This document shows, piece by piece, positions 1 to 8,836 of a DNA stretch of 29,204 bases (the first letter of the stretch is position 1; the number at the start of each line of letters is the position of its first letter). Both the position numbers and the translations under genes were made by a program. A model generated the notes under the pieces. It ran no database searches and was not told the origin of the DNA. It saw only the letters and a program-made list of their open reading frames with translations. The DNA is from Bacteroidales bacterium UBA6428. GTDB lineage: Bacteria; Bacteroidota; Bacteroidia; Bacteroidales; UBA932. The stretch covers positions 1 to 29,204 of the forward strand of contig DJOW01000002.1 of assembly GCA_002437305.1 (NCBI GenBank). Direction: 5' to 3'.

Positions 1-1
1 G

Positions 2-598
2 GCAGGTTTCGCCCAGACCCAGACGGAAAAGCGCATCTACACCACATCCGAAAGGATAGCGATGGAGAATGCCAGGATCAAAGCGGACTCTACCCTCAAC
101 GCAAAGGCTAAAGCCGACGCGAAGACTCTGAAGGCGATACAAAAGGAGTTGGAGGCCAGAATTGATTCCGTCGCCTACGCGAATGCCGTAAAGGCATTGG
201 ACTCATTGGAGTTTGTCCTTGAGGCTGACCAGCTTGTGTTCAAGTACGGGGACATGGCTTTCGTACAGAGCAACACCAACTTCATCTCGCTGTCCGACGA
301 CAAGGCGGTAGTACAGGTCGCGCCTTACAATGGCGGTGGGCCTAACGGAGTCGGTGGAATCACCCTCGATGGCCGCGCGTCCAACATCACGATGAAGACA
401 GACAAGAGAGGCACAATCATCTACTCCATGAACGTCCAGGGTGCGGCCATCTCCGCGGTTGTCACCATTACCATGCCGAAAGGCACCAACGAGGCCACAG
501 CCGTCATCGAGCCTACATTCAACTCAAACCGAATCACCCTATGCGGCAAGGTGATTCCTAAGAAGGACTCAAAGGTGTTCAAAGGATCGTCCATCTAA
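2..598 (+). CDS. DUF4251 exported protein, 5'-partial
   Basis: The reading frame is open to the left edge of the window, so the start lies outside. An internal ATG at 62 is not the real start, because the frame before it reads AGFAQTQTEKRIYTTSERIA, which looks like the end of a signal peptide with cleavage after AGFA. The visible 198 residues have a charged, helical, probably coiled-coil N-terminal part. It is followed by the pattern VLEADQL, then SNTNFISL, VQVAPYNGGGPNGVGGITLDG and FNSNRITLCG. I recognise this as the DUF4251 family of Bacteroidota periplasmic or envelope proteins, which has no established function. It ends 80 nt before the MATE gene, which has its own promoter, so co-transcription is not required. 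The family call is from memory of the motif; the role is unknown. Confidence 0.8.
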   Translation, partial: AGFAQTQTEKRIYTTSERIAMENARIKADSTLNAKAKADAKTLKAIQKELEARIDSVAYANAVKALDSLEFVLEADQLVFKYGDMAFVQSNTNFISLSDDKAVVQVAPYNGGGPNGVGGITLDGRASNITMKTDKRGTIIYSMNVQGAAISAVVTITMPKGTNEATAVIEPTFNSNRITLCGKVIPKKDSKVFKGSSI

Positions 599-603
599 CA
601 GGA

Positions 604-635
604 TTTGCAATTGCCGAAAAGTGTCCTTAACTTTG
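604..635 (+). promoter_or_regulatory. Bacteroidota-type promoter for the MATE gene
   Basis: TTTG at 604-607, a 20-nt spacer, then TAACTTTG at 628-635, matching TTTG-N19-21-TAnnTTTG. The expected transcription start is near 642, leaving a leader of about 37 nt before the ATG at 679. Confidence 0.65.
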
Positions 636-678
636 CGCCCCTCGCGAAAAAGCAAAGGTGTGTAACGGATTAAGGATC

Positions 679-2004
679 ATGAACAAGATAAAGGAGATAT
701 TGAGGATAGGCCTGCCCATAATGCTTGGGCAGGCCTGTGTGATTATTCTGGCGTTCGCGGACAACATCATGATCGGGTGGCACAGCGTGGATGAACTCGC
801 GGCCTCCTCGTTCGTGAACAACATCATGAACCTGTTCATCCTTACAGAACTGGGATTCGCCACCGGAATGACTCCGATGATCGGGGCGCACAACGGGACA
901 GGAGATGTCAAAGGAATCGGCACGACCGTCAAGAACGGGATCATAGTCAACGGAATCATCGGCGTGATCGGTGCCATCCTGCTCACCGTCATCTACTTCG
1001 GTCTCGGGCTTTTCGGGCAGGCACCGGAACTTATGCCTTACATCAAGCCTTATTTCATCATCGTCGGAATCTCCACGGTCTTCGCACTCGGATTCAACGT
1101 GTTGAAGCAGTTCACCGACGGGATATGCAGGCCGATGATCTCCATGACTCTGCTTATGATCGGAAATCTCCTGAATATATTCGGGAACTGGGTTCTGATC
1201 TACGGCAAGTTTGGTTTCCCTGAGATGGGGCTGACCGGCGCAGGAATCAGCACGCTCATTTCCAGAGTGTTGATTCTCATCGTGTTCGTAGTTTTCATAT
1301 TCAAGTCAAAGAAAATGACTGAATATGCCAGCGCGATCAAGAAGGCGCTCCTTTCCCGCAACGAGATGAGAGGAGTCTTCAAGATGGGATATCCTGTCGG
1401 CATCCAGATGGCTCTGGAATCCTCGACTTTCACCTTTGCTGCCATAATGGCAGGATGGCTCGGAGTCATACAACTCGCCGCGCATCAGGTCGTCATCACA
1501 ATTTCGCAATTGTTCTTCCTGATGATGCAGGGACTCTCGTTCGCTGTCTCGATCCTCGTCAGCAATGCCTTCGGCAGAAAGGACTTAGGATCTGTACGGG
1601 AATATGCCGGCAAAGGTTATCTCATGATTCTCAGCATCTCCGCGACTCTGTCAGTGCTGCTCTACTGCTTCCGCGACCAAGCCGCCGGAATATTCACAGA
1701 CTCCCCCGAGGTTTCCGCAATGGCGGTGTCTCTGTTCTTCCTGCTCTTCGCCTACCAGTTCGGCGACGGCCTGCAACTTTGTTTCGCCAATGTGCTGCGA
1801 GGAATCCAGGATGTCAAGCCTATCATGTACGCGGCTTTCGTCAGCTACTACATGATAGCCATCCCGTCCGCCTACATGCTTGGCTTCAAGGCCGGCCTTG
1901 GCATTCATGGGATATGGATGGGCTTTCCGATCGGACTGACCCTTGCGGGCATTTTCTTTTTTGTCCGCTACCGCTCGGATCTGAAGAAGTTCCGGACACT
2001 TTAA
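679..2004 (+). CDS. MATE-family multidrug/Na+ efflux transporter
   Basis: Inner-membrane cation-coupled exporter of the MATE family (441 residues, within the normal 440-460). The N-terminus IKEILRIGLPIMLGQA, followed by FADNIMIGWHSVDELAA, is the conserved first helix pair with the typical D-x-x-M-x-G. A second half-repeat begins near MRGVFKMGYPVGIQMALESS, giving the two six-helix bundles of the family. An in-frame GTG at 658 would add seven residues, but the ATG at 679 is preceded by AAGG and fits the promoter at 604-635 better. It is convergent with pyrF, with only 28 nt between the stops and no clear terminator hairpin there. The substrate cannot be told from the sequence; relatives export cationic drugs and dyes. 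Confidence 0.92.
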   Translation: MNKIKEILRIGLPIMLGQACVIILAFADNIMIGWHSVDELAASSFVNNIMNLFILTELGFATGMTPMIGAHNGTGDVKGIGTTVKNGIIVNGIIGVIGAILLTVIYFGLGLFGQAPELMPYIKPYFIIVGISTVFALGFNVLKQFTDGICRPMISMTLLMIGNLLNIFGNWVLIYGKFGFPEMGLTGAGISTLISRVLILIVFVVFIFKSKKMTEYASAIKKALLSRNEMRGVFKMGYPVGIQMALESSTFTFAAIMAGWLGVIQLAAHQVVITISQLFFLMMQGLSFAVSILVSNAFGRKDLGSVREYAGKGYLMILSISATLSVLLYCFRDQAAGIFTDSPEVSAMAVSLFFLLFAYQFGDGLQLCFANVLRGIQDVKPIMYAAFVSYYMIAIPSAYMLGFKAGLGIHGIWMGFPIGLTLAGIFFFVRYRSDLKKFRTL

Positions 2005-2032
2005 GCTCACCAGTTCCCCAGAAGATACATCA

Positions 2033-2854
2033 TCAGCGGCATTGCGTACGATCAATTGTTGCCGTACGGGCGGCGACGGCTGCGGCGGCCGGGGCGAAAT
2101 CCTCTCCGGAAGACGCGTACAAGACACCACGGGAGGAGTTGATCAAGAGACCGCCTTTGGAGTTTGATCCGTTGGCGATCACTTCCTCCGCGCTACCGCC
2201 CTGCGCTCCCACGCCTGGGACAAGAAAGAAATTGTCAGGGCAGAACCGCCTGATTTCCTTCAGTTTGTCAGCCTTGGTCGCCCCCACGACGAACATCATG
2301 TTCTCCGGAGTGGAGATCTCCATCATCTTTTCCATCACAACCTGATAGAGAGGCTTTCCACCTTTCTCCGCAGTCTGGAAATCGGAGGATGACGGGTTGG
2401 AGGACAGGGCCACCACAATGGCGTAGCGGCCGGGATATTCAAGGAAAGGGATGACGGTCTCGCAGCCCATGTAAGGCGACAGCGTGACAGCATCGAAGTC
2501 AAAGGTTCCGAAGAGGCTCTTGGCGTACATTCTGGCGGTGTTGCCGATGTCTCCCCTCTTGGCGTCCGCGATGATGAACTGCTCCGGATGGTTTGAACGA
2601 ATATAATCGACTGTCCTGTCGAGGATCGCCATGCCGTCCACTCCGAGGCACTCATAGAAAGCGAGATTCGGCTTGAAGGCGACGCAATGCGGGGCGGTGG
2701 CGTCGATGATCTGCCTGTTGAATTCCAGCACGGCCTCTCCAATAGTCCTCCCGGCCTTCACGCACTCAGGAATCTTTGCAAAGTCTGTGTCAAGGCCGAC
2801 GCAAAGCATCGAACCTTTTTTCTTTATTTGGGAATATAATTCTGTTGTTGTCAT
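2033..2854 (-). CDS. pyrF: Orotidine 5'-phosphate decarboxylase (type 2)
   Basis: Catalyses the last step of de novo pyrimidine synthesis, OMP to UMP, in the cytoplasm. The 273-residue length and layout fit the type-2 (longer) OMP decarboxylases. Visible motifs are LCVGLDTD at about 17-24, FKPNLAFYE with Lys61, and the catalytic signature ADAKRGDIGNTA with Asp97, Lys99 and Asp102. The phosphate-binding part is LVPGVGAQGG at 211-220, and SSRGVLYAS lies near 240. The ATG at 2854 gives the expected N-terminus. It lies 78 nt downstream of the M20 peptidase on the same strand and may share its transcript; I see no TAnnTTTG box in the gap. The C-terminal stretch from about 252 is Ala-rich. Confidence 0.95.
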   Translation of the reverse strand: MTTTELYSQIKKKGSMLCVGLDTDFAKIPECVKAGRTIGEAVLEFNRQIIDATAPHCVAFKPNLAFYECLGVDGMAILDRTVDYIRSNHPEQFIIADAKRGDIGNTARMYAKSLFGTFDFDAVTLSPYMGCETVIPFLEYPGRYAIVVALSSNPSSSDFQTAEKGGKPLYQVVMEKMMEISTPENMMFVVGATKADKLKEIRRFCPDNFFLVPGVGAQGGSAEEVIANGSNSKGGLLINSSRGVLYASSGEDFAPAAAAVAARTATIDRTQCR

Positions 2855-2932
2855 AACCTATCGCCTGGATGTCAGCAAGTCTGGTCAATCGGCCACCGCA
2901 CGGTCGCCGAGATCAGGACCGAAGTGTAAGGA

Positions 2933-4297
2933 TTACCTGTAATATTCATAAAATTTAGCGATCGATTCCATCCCCGCGAAAAACTGTCTGAGCAGATAAC
3001 TCTCATTAGGAGAATGGATTGTGTCCCGCTCAAGGCCGAAACCCATCAGAAGCGGATCCACACCAAGGATCTTCTGCATGTCCGCAAGCACCGCGATGCT
3101 TCCGCCGCCCCGGCTTGGAACCGGCTTGACGCCATAGACCTCCTCCATAGCCCTCGAAGCAGCCTGAAACGCAGGAGACGAGATCGGAATGAGGAATCCC
3201 TCCCCTCCCTCACAAGGCTTTACCTCTATGCGGCAATATTTCGGAGCGATCTTCTCCAGATGTTTCTTGAACATCCTCGTTATCTTCGCGCTCTCCTGAT
3301 TCGGCACCAGACGCATCGAGATCTTGGCGTGGGCTACGGACGGAAGAACCGTCTTGGCGCCCTCTCCGGTGTAGCCGCCCCAGATTCCGCACACATCCAG
3401 GCATGGCCTGATGCCTATCCTCTCAAGCGGAGTATAGCCTTTCTCGCCGCGCAAGGCTCTGACGCCCACCGACTCTTCGAATTCCTTGAGATTGAACGGA
3501 GCCCTGGCGAGTTGCGCCCTGTCCTTTCTGGAAAGCTCCACTACATCGTCATAGAATCCAGGAACCGTGACACGGCCATCTTTGTCAATCAAACCAGAGA
3601 TCAAATCACAGAGAGTCTGAATAGGATTGGCGACCGCGCCGCCGTAGTGCCCGGAATGCAGGTCCTTGTCAGGACCGGTAAGGGTCACCTCAACATAGGC
3701 CAGACCTCTCATTCCGCAGTTGATTGACGGAACCTTGTCAGAAATCATCGTAGTGTCGGAGACTAGAATCACATCCGCCCCCAGCCATTTCTTGTGTTCC
3801 TTAACCCAGGCAGGAAGGGACGGGCTGCCGATCTCCTCCTCACCTTCGAAGATGAATTTCACGTTATGGCGCAACCTGCCACTTCGGACAAGATATTCAA
3901 AGGCCTTGATGTGCATGAAGAGCTGCCCTTTGTCATCGTTGGCCCCACGGGCGTAGATGGCCTCCTGCCCGGTCTGATCCTGCCTGATCACAGGCTCGAA
4001 AGGATCCGTGTGCCATTTCTCAAGCGGTTCAGGAGGCTGAACGTCATAGTGCCCATAGACCATCACGGTCTTCCACTCCGGGTTCACTATCTTCTTGCCG
4101 AACACCACCGGGTTGCCTTTGCCCGGATAGACCCCGGCCTCATCGGCTCCAGCCTCCAAAAGCAGTTCCTTCAGTCTCTCGGCGCAACGTTCCATATCCT
4201 TCTTGTGATCCTGTCTCGCGCTGATCGACGGAATCCGCAGGAGAGAGAAAAGTTCATCGAAGAACCGCTCCCTGTTTTCTTGAATATATTCCTTCAT
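2933..4297 (-). CDS. M20-family metallo-dipeptidase
   Basis: Predicted cytoplasmic di-zinc peptidase of the M20 family, closest in look to the Cys-Gly/Xaa-His dipeptidase (CNDP/DUG1-like) group; 454 residues is normal. Metal and catalytic residues can be placed: His83 and Asp85 in YGHYDVQPPEP, bridging Asp121 in ARGANDDKG, the acidic pair Glu154-Glu155 in EGEEEIGS, Asp181 in LVSDTT, and the late His in DTIHSPNES. The dimerisation (lid) domain is inserted at about 200-320 and carries DLHSGHYGG. There is no signal peptide, so the protein is intracellular and likely trims dipeptides. The exact substrate (Cys-Gly, beta-Ala-His or general dipeptides) is not decided by the sequence. The gene is divergent from the metallophosphoesterase gene. 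Confidence 0.9.
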   Translation of the reverse strand: MKEYIQENRERFFDELFSLLRIPSISARQDHKKDMERCAERLKELLLEAGADEAGVYPGKGNPVVFGKKIVNPEWKTVMVYGHYDVQPPEPLEKWHTDPFEPVIRQDQTGQEAIYARGANDDKGQLFMHIKAFEYLVRSGRLRHNVKFIFEGEEEIGSPSLPAWVKEHKKWLGADVILVSDTTMISDKVPSINCGMRGLAYVEVTLTGPDKDLHSGHYGGAVANPIQTLCDLISGLIDKDGRVTVPGFYDDVVELSRKDRAQLARAPFNLKEFEESVGVRALRGEKGYTPLERIGIRPCLDVCGIWGGYTGEGAKTVLPSVAHAKISMRLVPNQESAKITRMFKKHLEKIAPKYCRIEVKPCEGGEGFLIPISSPAFQAASRAMEEVYGVKPVPSRGGGSIAVLADMQKILGVDPLLMGFGLERDTIHSPNESYLLRQFFAGMESIAKFYEYYR

Positions 4298-4321
4298 TCC
4301 CTTGCGTTTTTTTGTATTTCA

Positions 4322-4353
4322 CAAAAATAACCAAATGCAACGGTAATTTCAAT
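4322..4353 (-). promoter_or_regulatory. Promoter for the M20 peptidase (minus strand)
   Basis: On the minus strand TATTTTTG (4329-4322) matches TAnnTTTG. It is preceded by ATTG (4353-4350) at a 20-nt spacing, three of four matches to the -33 TTTG. The expected start is near 4315, about 18 nt before the ATG. Confidence 0.5.
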
Positions 4354-4379
4354 TGATTGTCAAAAGTTGACTAAATTTG
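4347..4379 (+). promoter_or_regulatory. Promoter for the metallophosphoesterase gene
   Basis: TAAATTTG at 4372-4379 matches TAnnTTTG; TTTC at 4347-4350 is a partial -33 element at 21 nt. The -7 box lies inside the longest open frame (TTG at 4367), which argues for the downstream ATG at 4400 as the start. It overlaps the divergent promoter region of the M20 gene. Confidence 0.5.
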
Positions 4380-4399
4380 CGGCAAAAACACTCACTGAA

Positions 4400-5488
4400 A
4401 TGATTCTTATGTCATTGCTGACCTTGGCCGGTCTTGCATACACTTTGAGGCACATCTGGATGATCCTGCCATCAGGCAAAGTCTGGAAAGTCCTGGCAAC
4501 CGGAGGATGCCTCGCCGCCTTCCTCTCCCTGTTGCTGAACTTCATGCCGTTCCTTGGAAGGATTCCTCTTTGGCTGTCATCCACAATCTATGAGATCGGG
4601 ACTTCCTCAATATTCATCCTGCTTTATCTGGTGATGCTGTTCGGCATACTGGATCTTGCGCGGCTGGCCCACATCATACCTGGAGCCTGGCTTGTCAACA
4701 ATGGATGGACATCAATGTGTGTTCTCGCCACCATCACGGGAATATTCCTGTACGGGAATATTCATTACAGGCACAAAGTGCGGCAGACGATTGAACTGAC
4801 AACGGACAAACATCTTGACAAAGATTGGAAAATCGTAATGATCAGCGACTTGCATCTAGGTTACCACAACCGCCGATCAGACTTTGCCAAGTGGGTTGAC
4901 CTCATCAACGCCGAGAAACCCGACCTCATCCTCATCGGAGGCGACATCGTGGACATCAATGTACAGCCGCTCTTAAGGGAGAATGTGGCGGATGATTTCC
5001 ACCGCCTCGAAGCCCCGGTCTACGCCTGCCTGGGGAACCATGAATACTACACAGGGCTTGCCAAGGCCATGGCCTTCTGCAAGGAAGCAGGCATCAACCT
5101 GCTGAGGGACAGTGTGGCGACTATTGGGTCAATACAGATCATAGGCCGGGACGACAGGACAAATCCAGAGCGGGAAAACCTTGACGGCCTGGTGGGCGGG
5201 ACAGCTGACAGTCTCTACACGATTCTGCTCGACCACCAACCTTACCATCTGGAAGAGGCTGAAGGCCAAGGCATTGACTTCCAGTTCAGCGGACACACGC
5301 ACAGAGGCCAGATCTGGCCGGCATCGTGGATTGCGGACTTGGTTTATGAGGACTCTTGGGGAGAACATCAGCGTGGCCCAACCCACTACTACGTCAGTTC
5401 AGGCATCGGAATCTGGGGCGGCAAATTCCGCATCGGCACCAGATCCGAATATGTCGTCGCCACTCTCCGAAGCGTGGAGGCCAACTGA
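4400..5488 (+). CDS. Membrane-anchored metallophosphoesterase (YkuE/YaeI-like)
   Basis: About 362 residues. The first third holds four predicted membrane segments: MILMSLLTLAGLAY, the CLAAFLSLLLNFMP region, IFILLYLVMLFGILDL, and MCVLATITGIFLYG. A calcineurin-type phosphoesterase domain follows from about 138. Its metal-binding motifs are complete: MISDLHLG (Asp150, His152), IGGDIVD (Asp182), GNHEY (Asn213, His214), DHQP (His279) and GHTHRGQ (His299, His301). Family members include phosphoesterases acting on lipid-linked or nucleotide substrates, such as UDP-diacylglucosamine or phospholipid head groups; the true substrate is not evident. A TTG at 4367 is in frame, but it lies upstream of the promoter -7 box, so the ATG at 4400 (or 4409) is chosen. 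The gene ends convergently with clpX across a strong hairpin. Confidence 0.87.
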   Translation: MILMSLLTLAGLAYTLRHIWMILPSGKVWKVLATGGCLAAFLSLLLNFMPFLGRIPLWLSSTIYEIGTSSIFILLYLVMLFGILDLARLAHIIPGAWLVNNGWTSMCVLATITGIFLYGNIHYRHKVRQTIELTTDKHLDKDWKIVMISDLHLGYHNRRSDFAKWVDLINAEKPDLILIGGDIVDINVQPLLRENVADDFHRLEAPVYACLGNHEYYTGLAKAMAFCKEAGINLLRDSVATIGSIQIIGRDDRTNPERENLDGLVGGTADSLYTILLDHQPYHLEEAEGQGIDFQFSGHTHRGQIWPASWIADLVYEDSWGEHQRGPTHYYVSSGIGIWGGKFRIGTRSEYVVATLRSVEAN

Positions 5489-5512
5489 TTATTAATTAAT
5501 ATATTAAAGCAG

Positions 5513-5543
5513 CCTCCTCCCACCTGTCATAGGTAGGAGGAGG
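5513..5543. terminator. Bidirectional hairpin between convergent genes (element copy 1)
   Basis: CCTCCTCC (5513-5520) pairs with GGAGGAGG (5536-5543), and inside them ACCT (5522-5525) pairs with AGGT (5531-5534) around a 5-nt loop. It sits between the stops of the metallophosphoesterase and clpX genes. There is no T-run on the plus side; AT-rich DNA lies on the left. It resembles the hairpin at 26162-26210 in sequence as well as in position. Confidence 0.7.
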
Positions 5544-5587
5544 GCATATCATTTAACTGACAGACAATCAGTTGATCTCCACGAGGG

Positions 5588-6823
5588 CTACAGTGAATTC
5601 TCCAACTTGGACTTCGCGTAGTCAAGTGTGACGGTGAAGGCCTTCTTGCGGGAGGACGGAGCCTCGAACATCGCGTCATCGAAAATACGCTCGCAGATCG
5701 AGCGCAGACCACGGGCGCCGAGCTTGTTCTTGATGGCCGTGTCCACTATCAGTTCCTTGACTCCGTCCTCAATCTTGAGGGTTATCCCGTCTATCTCGAA
5801 CAGTTTTGCATACTGCTTGAGAATGGCATTCTTCGGCTCTGTCAAGATCCGGAGCAAGGCCTCCCTGTCAAGGGCGTCAAGATAGGTGATGACAGGCAGA
5901 CGACCGATGATCTCAGGGATGAGACCGTAAGCCCTTAAATCCTGGGCGTCAACATATTTCAAGAGATTACTCTTGTCAACGACCTGCTTTTGGGCAGTTC
6001 CGAAACCGATGACCTGTGTGTTGAGCCTCTGGGCGATGCGCCGCTCGATTCCCTCGAAAGCGCCTCCGCAGATAAACAGGATGTTCTGCGTGTTGACGTG
6101 GATGAACTCCTGCTCAGGATGCTTGCGGCCACCTTTCGGCGGGACGTTGACGACATTGCCTTCGAGAAGCTTCAGCATGGCCTGCTGGACGCCCTCTCCG
6201 GACACGTCACGGGTAATTGACGGATTGTCACTCTTCCGGGCGATCTTGTCGATCTCATCGATGAAAACGATTCCCCTCTCGGCCCTGGCGACATCGAAGT
6301 CGGCTTCCTGAAGAAGCCTTGTGAGAATGCTCTCTACATCCTCTCCGACATAGCCCGCCTCGGTCAGGACAGTCGCGTCCACAATCGTGAACGGGACATC
6401 CAGCAGCTTGGCAATCGTCTTTGCCAGCAATGTCTTTCCTGTTCCGGTCGGTCCTACCAACAGGATATTCGATTTCTCCAGTTCCACTCCATCGTCAGGA
6501 CGGTCCACAAGGTTGTGGTTGATCCTTTTGTAGTGGTTATACACCGCCACGGCAAGCATCTTCTTGGCACGATCCTGCCCGATGACATATTCATCAAGAA
6601 ACTCTTTGATTTCCGCAGGCTTCTTCAAGTCATCAAGGCGTCCCAAAGGTTTTCCATCCTTGGAAACAGCGCCCAAAGTGTCCTTAAGATAGTCGTGAGC
6701 CAACTCGACACAGTCGCTGCAAATGTAGCCTTCCAATCCTTGCAGCAGGAACGGGACATCACGCTCCGACCTGCCGCAGAACATGCAATGCTTCGTTGTA
6801 CCTGTATTCTTTTTCTGAGCCAT
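5588..6823 (-). CDS. clpX: ATP-dependent Clp protease ATP-binding subunit ClpX
   Basis: AAA+ unfoldase that feeds tagged proteins to ClpP. The zinc-binding domain has the four cysteines CMFC...CSDC near residues 13-38. The AAA+ core shows Walker A GPTGTGKT, the pore loop around AGYVGED, Walker B IVFIDEID, and sensor-2 LGARGLRS near the C-terminus. The length of 411 residues is normal. A GTG one codon upstream is possible, but the ATG at 6823 overlaps the clpP stop as TGATG, giving translational coupling. It is the last gene of the long minus-strand run and ends at the shared hairpin with the metallophosphoesterase gene. Confidence 0.97.
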   Translation of the reverse strand: MAQKKNTGTTKHCMFCGRSERDVPFLLQGLEGYICSDCVELAHDYLKDTLGAVSKDGKPLGRLDDLKKPAEIKEFLDEYVIGQDRAKKMLAVAVYNHYKRINHNLVDRPDDGVELEKSNILLVGPTGTGKTLLAKTIAKLLDVPFTIVDATVLTEAGYVGEDVESILTRLLQEADFDVARAERGIVFIDEIDKIARKSDNPSITRDVSGEGVQQAMLKLLEGNVVNVPPKGGRKHPEQEFIHVNTQNILFICGGAFEGIERRIAQRLNTQVIGFGTAQKQVVDKSNLLKYVDAQDLRAYGLIPEIIGRLPVITYLDALDREALLRILTEPKNAILKQYAKLFEIDGITLKIEDGVKELIVDTAIKNKLGARGLRSICERIFDDAMFEAPSSRKKAFTVTLDYAKSKLENSL

Positions 6824-7494
6824 CACTTGGATTTCTTTGTCAGGATCTCATCAACCATTCCGTAGTCCAGCGCCTCCTGGGCTGTCATCCAGAAGTCCCT
6901 GTCCGCATCGGCGAACACCTTGTCATAAGACTGTCCGGAATGCAGGGAGATGATGTCATAGAGTTCCTTGCGGGTCTTCTCTATCTCCTTTGCCGCGATC
7001 ATGATGTCGGAGGCCTGTCCCTGCGCGCCTCCGAGAGGCTGGTGGATGAGCACCCTCGAATGAGGCAGACATGAACGCTTGCCCTTCTCCCCGGCGCAAA
7101 GCAGAACAGATCCCATGGAGGCGGCCATGCCCGTACAGATCGTCGCCACGTCAGGCTCGACAAGCTGCATGGTGTCATAAATAGCCAGTCCGGATGTCAC
7201 CTGGCCTCCTGGAGTGTTGATGTACAGAGAGATGTCAGCCGCAGAGTCAGTTGACGCAAGGAACAGAAGCTGAGCCTGGATGATGTTCGCGACATCATCA
7301 TCGATCGGAACACCAAGGAATATGATCCTGTCCATCATAAGGCGGCTGAACACGTCCATAGAGGCCACATTCAGTTTCCGTTCCTCTATTATGGTCGGAT
7401 TGATGTAGGCGTCCGCAGCTTTTTGATAGCGGTCAAGGGTCATGGAACCAAGTCCTAGACCCTTGGTCGCGTATTTCTGAAACTCCTTGTCCAT
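6823..7494 (-). CDS. clpP: ATP-dependent Clp protease proteolytic subunit
   Basis: Serine peptidase that forms the tetradecameric barrel. The catalytic triad is visible: Ser126 in GMAASMGSVLL, His151 in LIHQPLGG and Asp200 in DADRDFWMTAQEA. The substrate-strand motif INTPGGQVTSGLAIYDTMQ is intact. It has 223 residues, with an N-terminal extension of about 25-30 residues compared with E. coli mature ClpP; such extensions are usual in Bacteroidota and probably include a propeptide. It starts 2 nt after the tig stop (TAA TT ATG) and its own stop overlaps the clpX start. Confidence 0.97.
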   Translation of the reverse strand: MDKEFQKYATKGLGLGSMTLDRYQKAADAYINPTIIEERKLNVASMDVFSRLMMDRIIFLGVPIDDDVANIIQAQLLFLASTDSAADISLYINTPGGQVTSGLAIYDTMQLVEPDVATICTGMAASMGSVLLCAGEKGKRSCLPHSRVLIHQPLGGAQGQASDIMIAAKEIEKTRKELYDIISLHSGQSYDKVFADADRDFWMTAQEALDYGMVDEILTKKSK

Positions 7495-7496
7495 AA

Positions 7497-8813
7497 TTAC
7501 TTGAGCTCGCGGAATTTTTCCTCGGAGATCTCTTTGTCTTGAAGGGTGACCTTCTCCTTGACCGCGGCGATCACCTTCTCGTTCTCGACATTCTCCTCGA
7601 TGGTGCGCATCTGCCTCTCATCCTTGAGCATCTGGGCGGCCGCATCGGTAAGGAGATCCTCAGGGACGTTGCCCATACCGTACATGGCGTACTGGTAGGC
7701 GGCGTAAGCCTTGGCGGCCTCAAGCATGTCCTTGTCCTCAACCTTGAGCCCGAACTTCTTCATCAGGTAACCCCTGACCAGCTGCCAACGGAAATCACCA
7801 AGGAATCCGTCGAACTCCTTCTCGATGTCCTCCTTGGAGAACTTGCTCTTGTTGTTCTCGTAAAGCCACCTTTTCAGGAATGCCTCCGGAACTTTGACCG
7901 AAGCCTTTTCAACCAGGTACTTGCGGATATCCTGCGAAAGTCTGTAGTCTGCTTCCTGCTTGTAGTTGGCCTCTAGCCTTTCGGCGATCTTCGCGTCGAA
8001 CTCCTCCGGTGTCTTCACCACATCCTTGCCGAATACCTTGTCATAAGTCTCCTGGCACTCTGCGGCCGGGACGAATGTCTTGACATTAACAACCGTCACG
8101 TGCCAAACCGGATCGAGCGCGGCGAGTTCCTCCCTCTTCATCTTGAGCATAGAAGCCCTGTCGGTCTCATTGGTGAACGCCTCGCTGACATTGACATCGA
8201 ACTGATCGTCCACCTTGGCGCCGAGGAAGTCCTTCCTGGCATCCCCCTCAACCTTGCTGACGGCTACATAAACGCCTTCAACGGTTCTCTCTCCCTGAGA
8301 GAAATCAACCACGAGATAGTCATCCTCTCCGGCGGATTCACCCTCCTCAAGCTGTCCGTACTGCCTGAGAATGTTTTCCTTCATAGCGGCCTTAGCCTTG
8401 TCTGTCACTTCAATCTTGTAATACGGAAGCTTGTCATCCTTGTCGACTTCGAAGTTGAGATCAGGAGACAGCCCGAGATCGAACTTGAACTCAAAGTCAT
8501 TGCCGTCCTTCCATTCTTGCTCCTTCTGGCTCTCGCTGGAGACAGGTTCTCCGAGAATATGCAGACCATTGTCATTGATGAACTTGTCAAGCTGCTCGGA
8601 AACAACACTGTTGACGGCTTCGTACAGGGCCTGCTCACCATAGATTTTTTTCACCAGAGACGTTGGCGCCATTCCCTTGCGGAAACCTTTGAAATCAGCG
8701 TTTTTCCTGTAGGCGGAGAGTCTCTTCTTCTCCTGCTCGGCATAGTCCTCCGCCTTCAGGGCGATCGTCAGTTCGATGTTTAAATCATCGATTTGATTTT
8801 TTGTTACTTCCAT
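7497..8813 (-). CDS. tig: Trigger factor (ribosome-bound chaperone)
   Basis: Binds nascent chains at the ribosome exit tunnel. The 438 residues follow the usual order: N-terminal ribosome-binding domain, a diverged FKBP-like peptidyl-prolyl isomerase domain at about 150-240, and a C-terminal helical cradle. The ribosome-docking loop is GFRKGMAP at 43-50, where most bacteria have GFRKGKVP. The FKBP active-site pattern is weak, as is common in Bacteroidota, so isomerase activity is doubtful. It is directly upstream of clpP and clpX, the classical folding and degradation cluster. The gap of 23 nt to the upstream HD gene shows no clear promoter, so read-through is likely. Confidence 0.95.
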   Translation of the reverse strand: MEVTKNQIDDLNIELTIALKAEDYAEQEKKRLSAYRKNADFKGFRKGMAPTSLVKKIYGEQALYEAVNSVVSEQLDKFINDNGLHILGEPVSSESQKEQEWKDGNDFEFKFDLGLSPDLNFEVDKDDKLPYYKIEVTDKAKAAMKENILRQYGQLEEGESAGEDDYLVVDFSQGERTVEGVYVAVSKVEGDARKDFLGAKVDDQFDVNVSEAFTNETDRASMLKMKREELAALDPVWHVTVVNVKTFVPAAECQETYDKVFGKDVVKTPEEFDAKIAERLEANYKQEADYRLSQDIRKYLVEKASVKVPEAFLKRWLYENNKSKFSKEDIEKEFDGFLGDFRWQLVRGYLMKKFGLKVEDKDMLEAAKAYAAYQYAMYGMGNVPEDLLTDAAAQMLKDERQMRTIEENVENEKVIAAVKEKVTLQDKEISEEKFRELK

Positions 8814-8836
8814 AATTCGATAAATTTATCCTTAAA

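Noticed and set aside
1455..2345. 296-residue plus-strand frame over the end of the MATE gene and pyrF
   Set aside because: Overlaps two well-supported genes; composition (Arg, His, Ser, Pro rich) is that of a shifted frame.
3014..3727. Long plus-strand frame antisense to the M20 peptidase
   Set aside because: The opposite strand encodes a complete M20 enzyme with all metal ligands; the antisense translation is Arg/His-rich with no recognisable domain.
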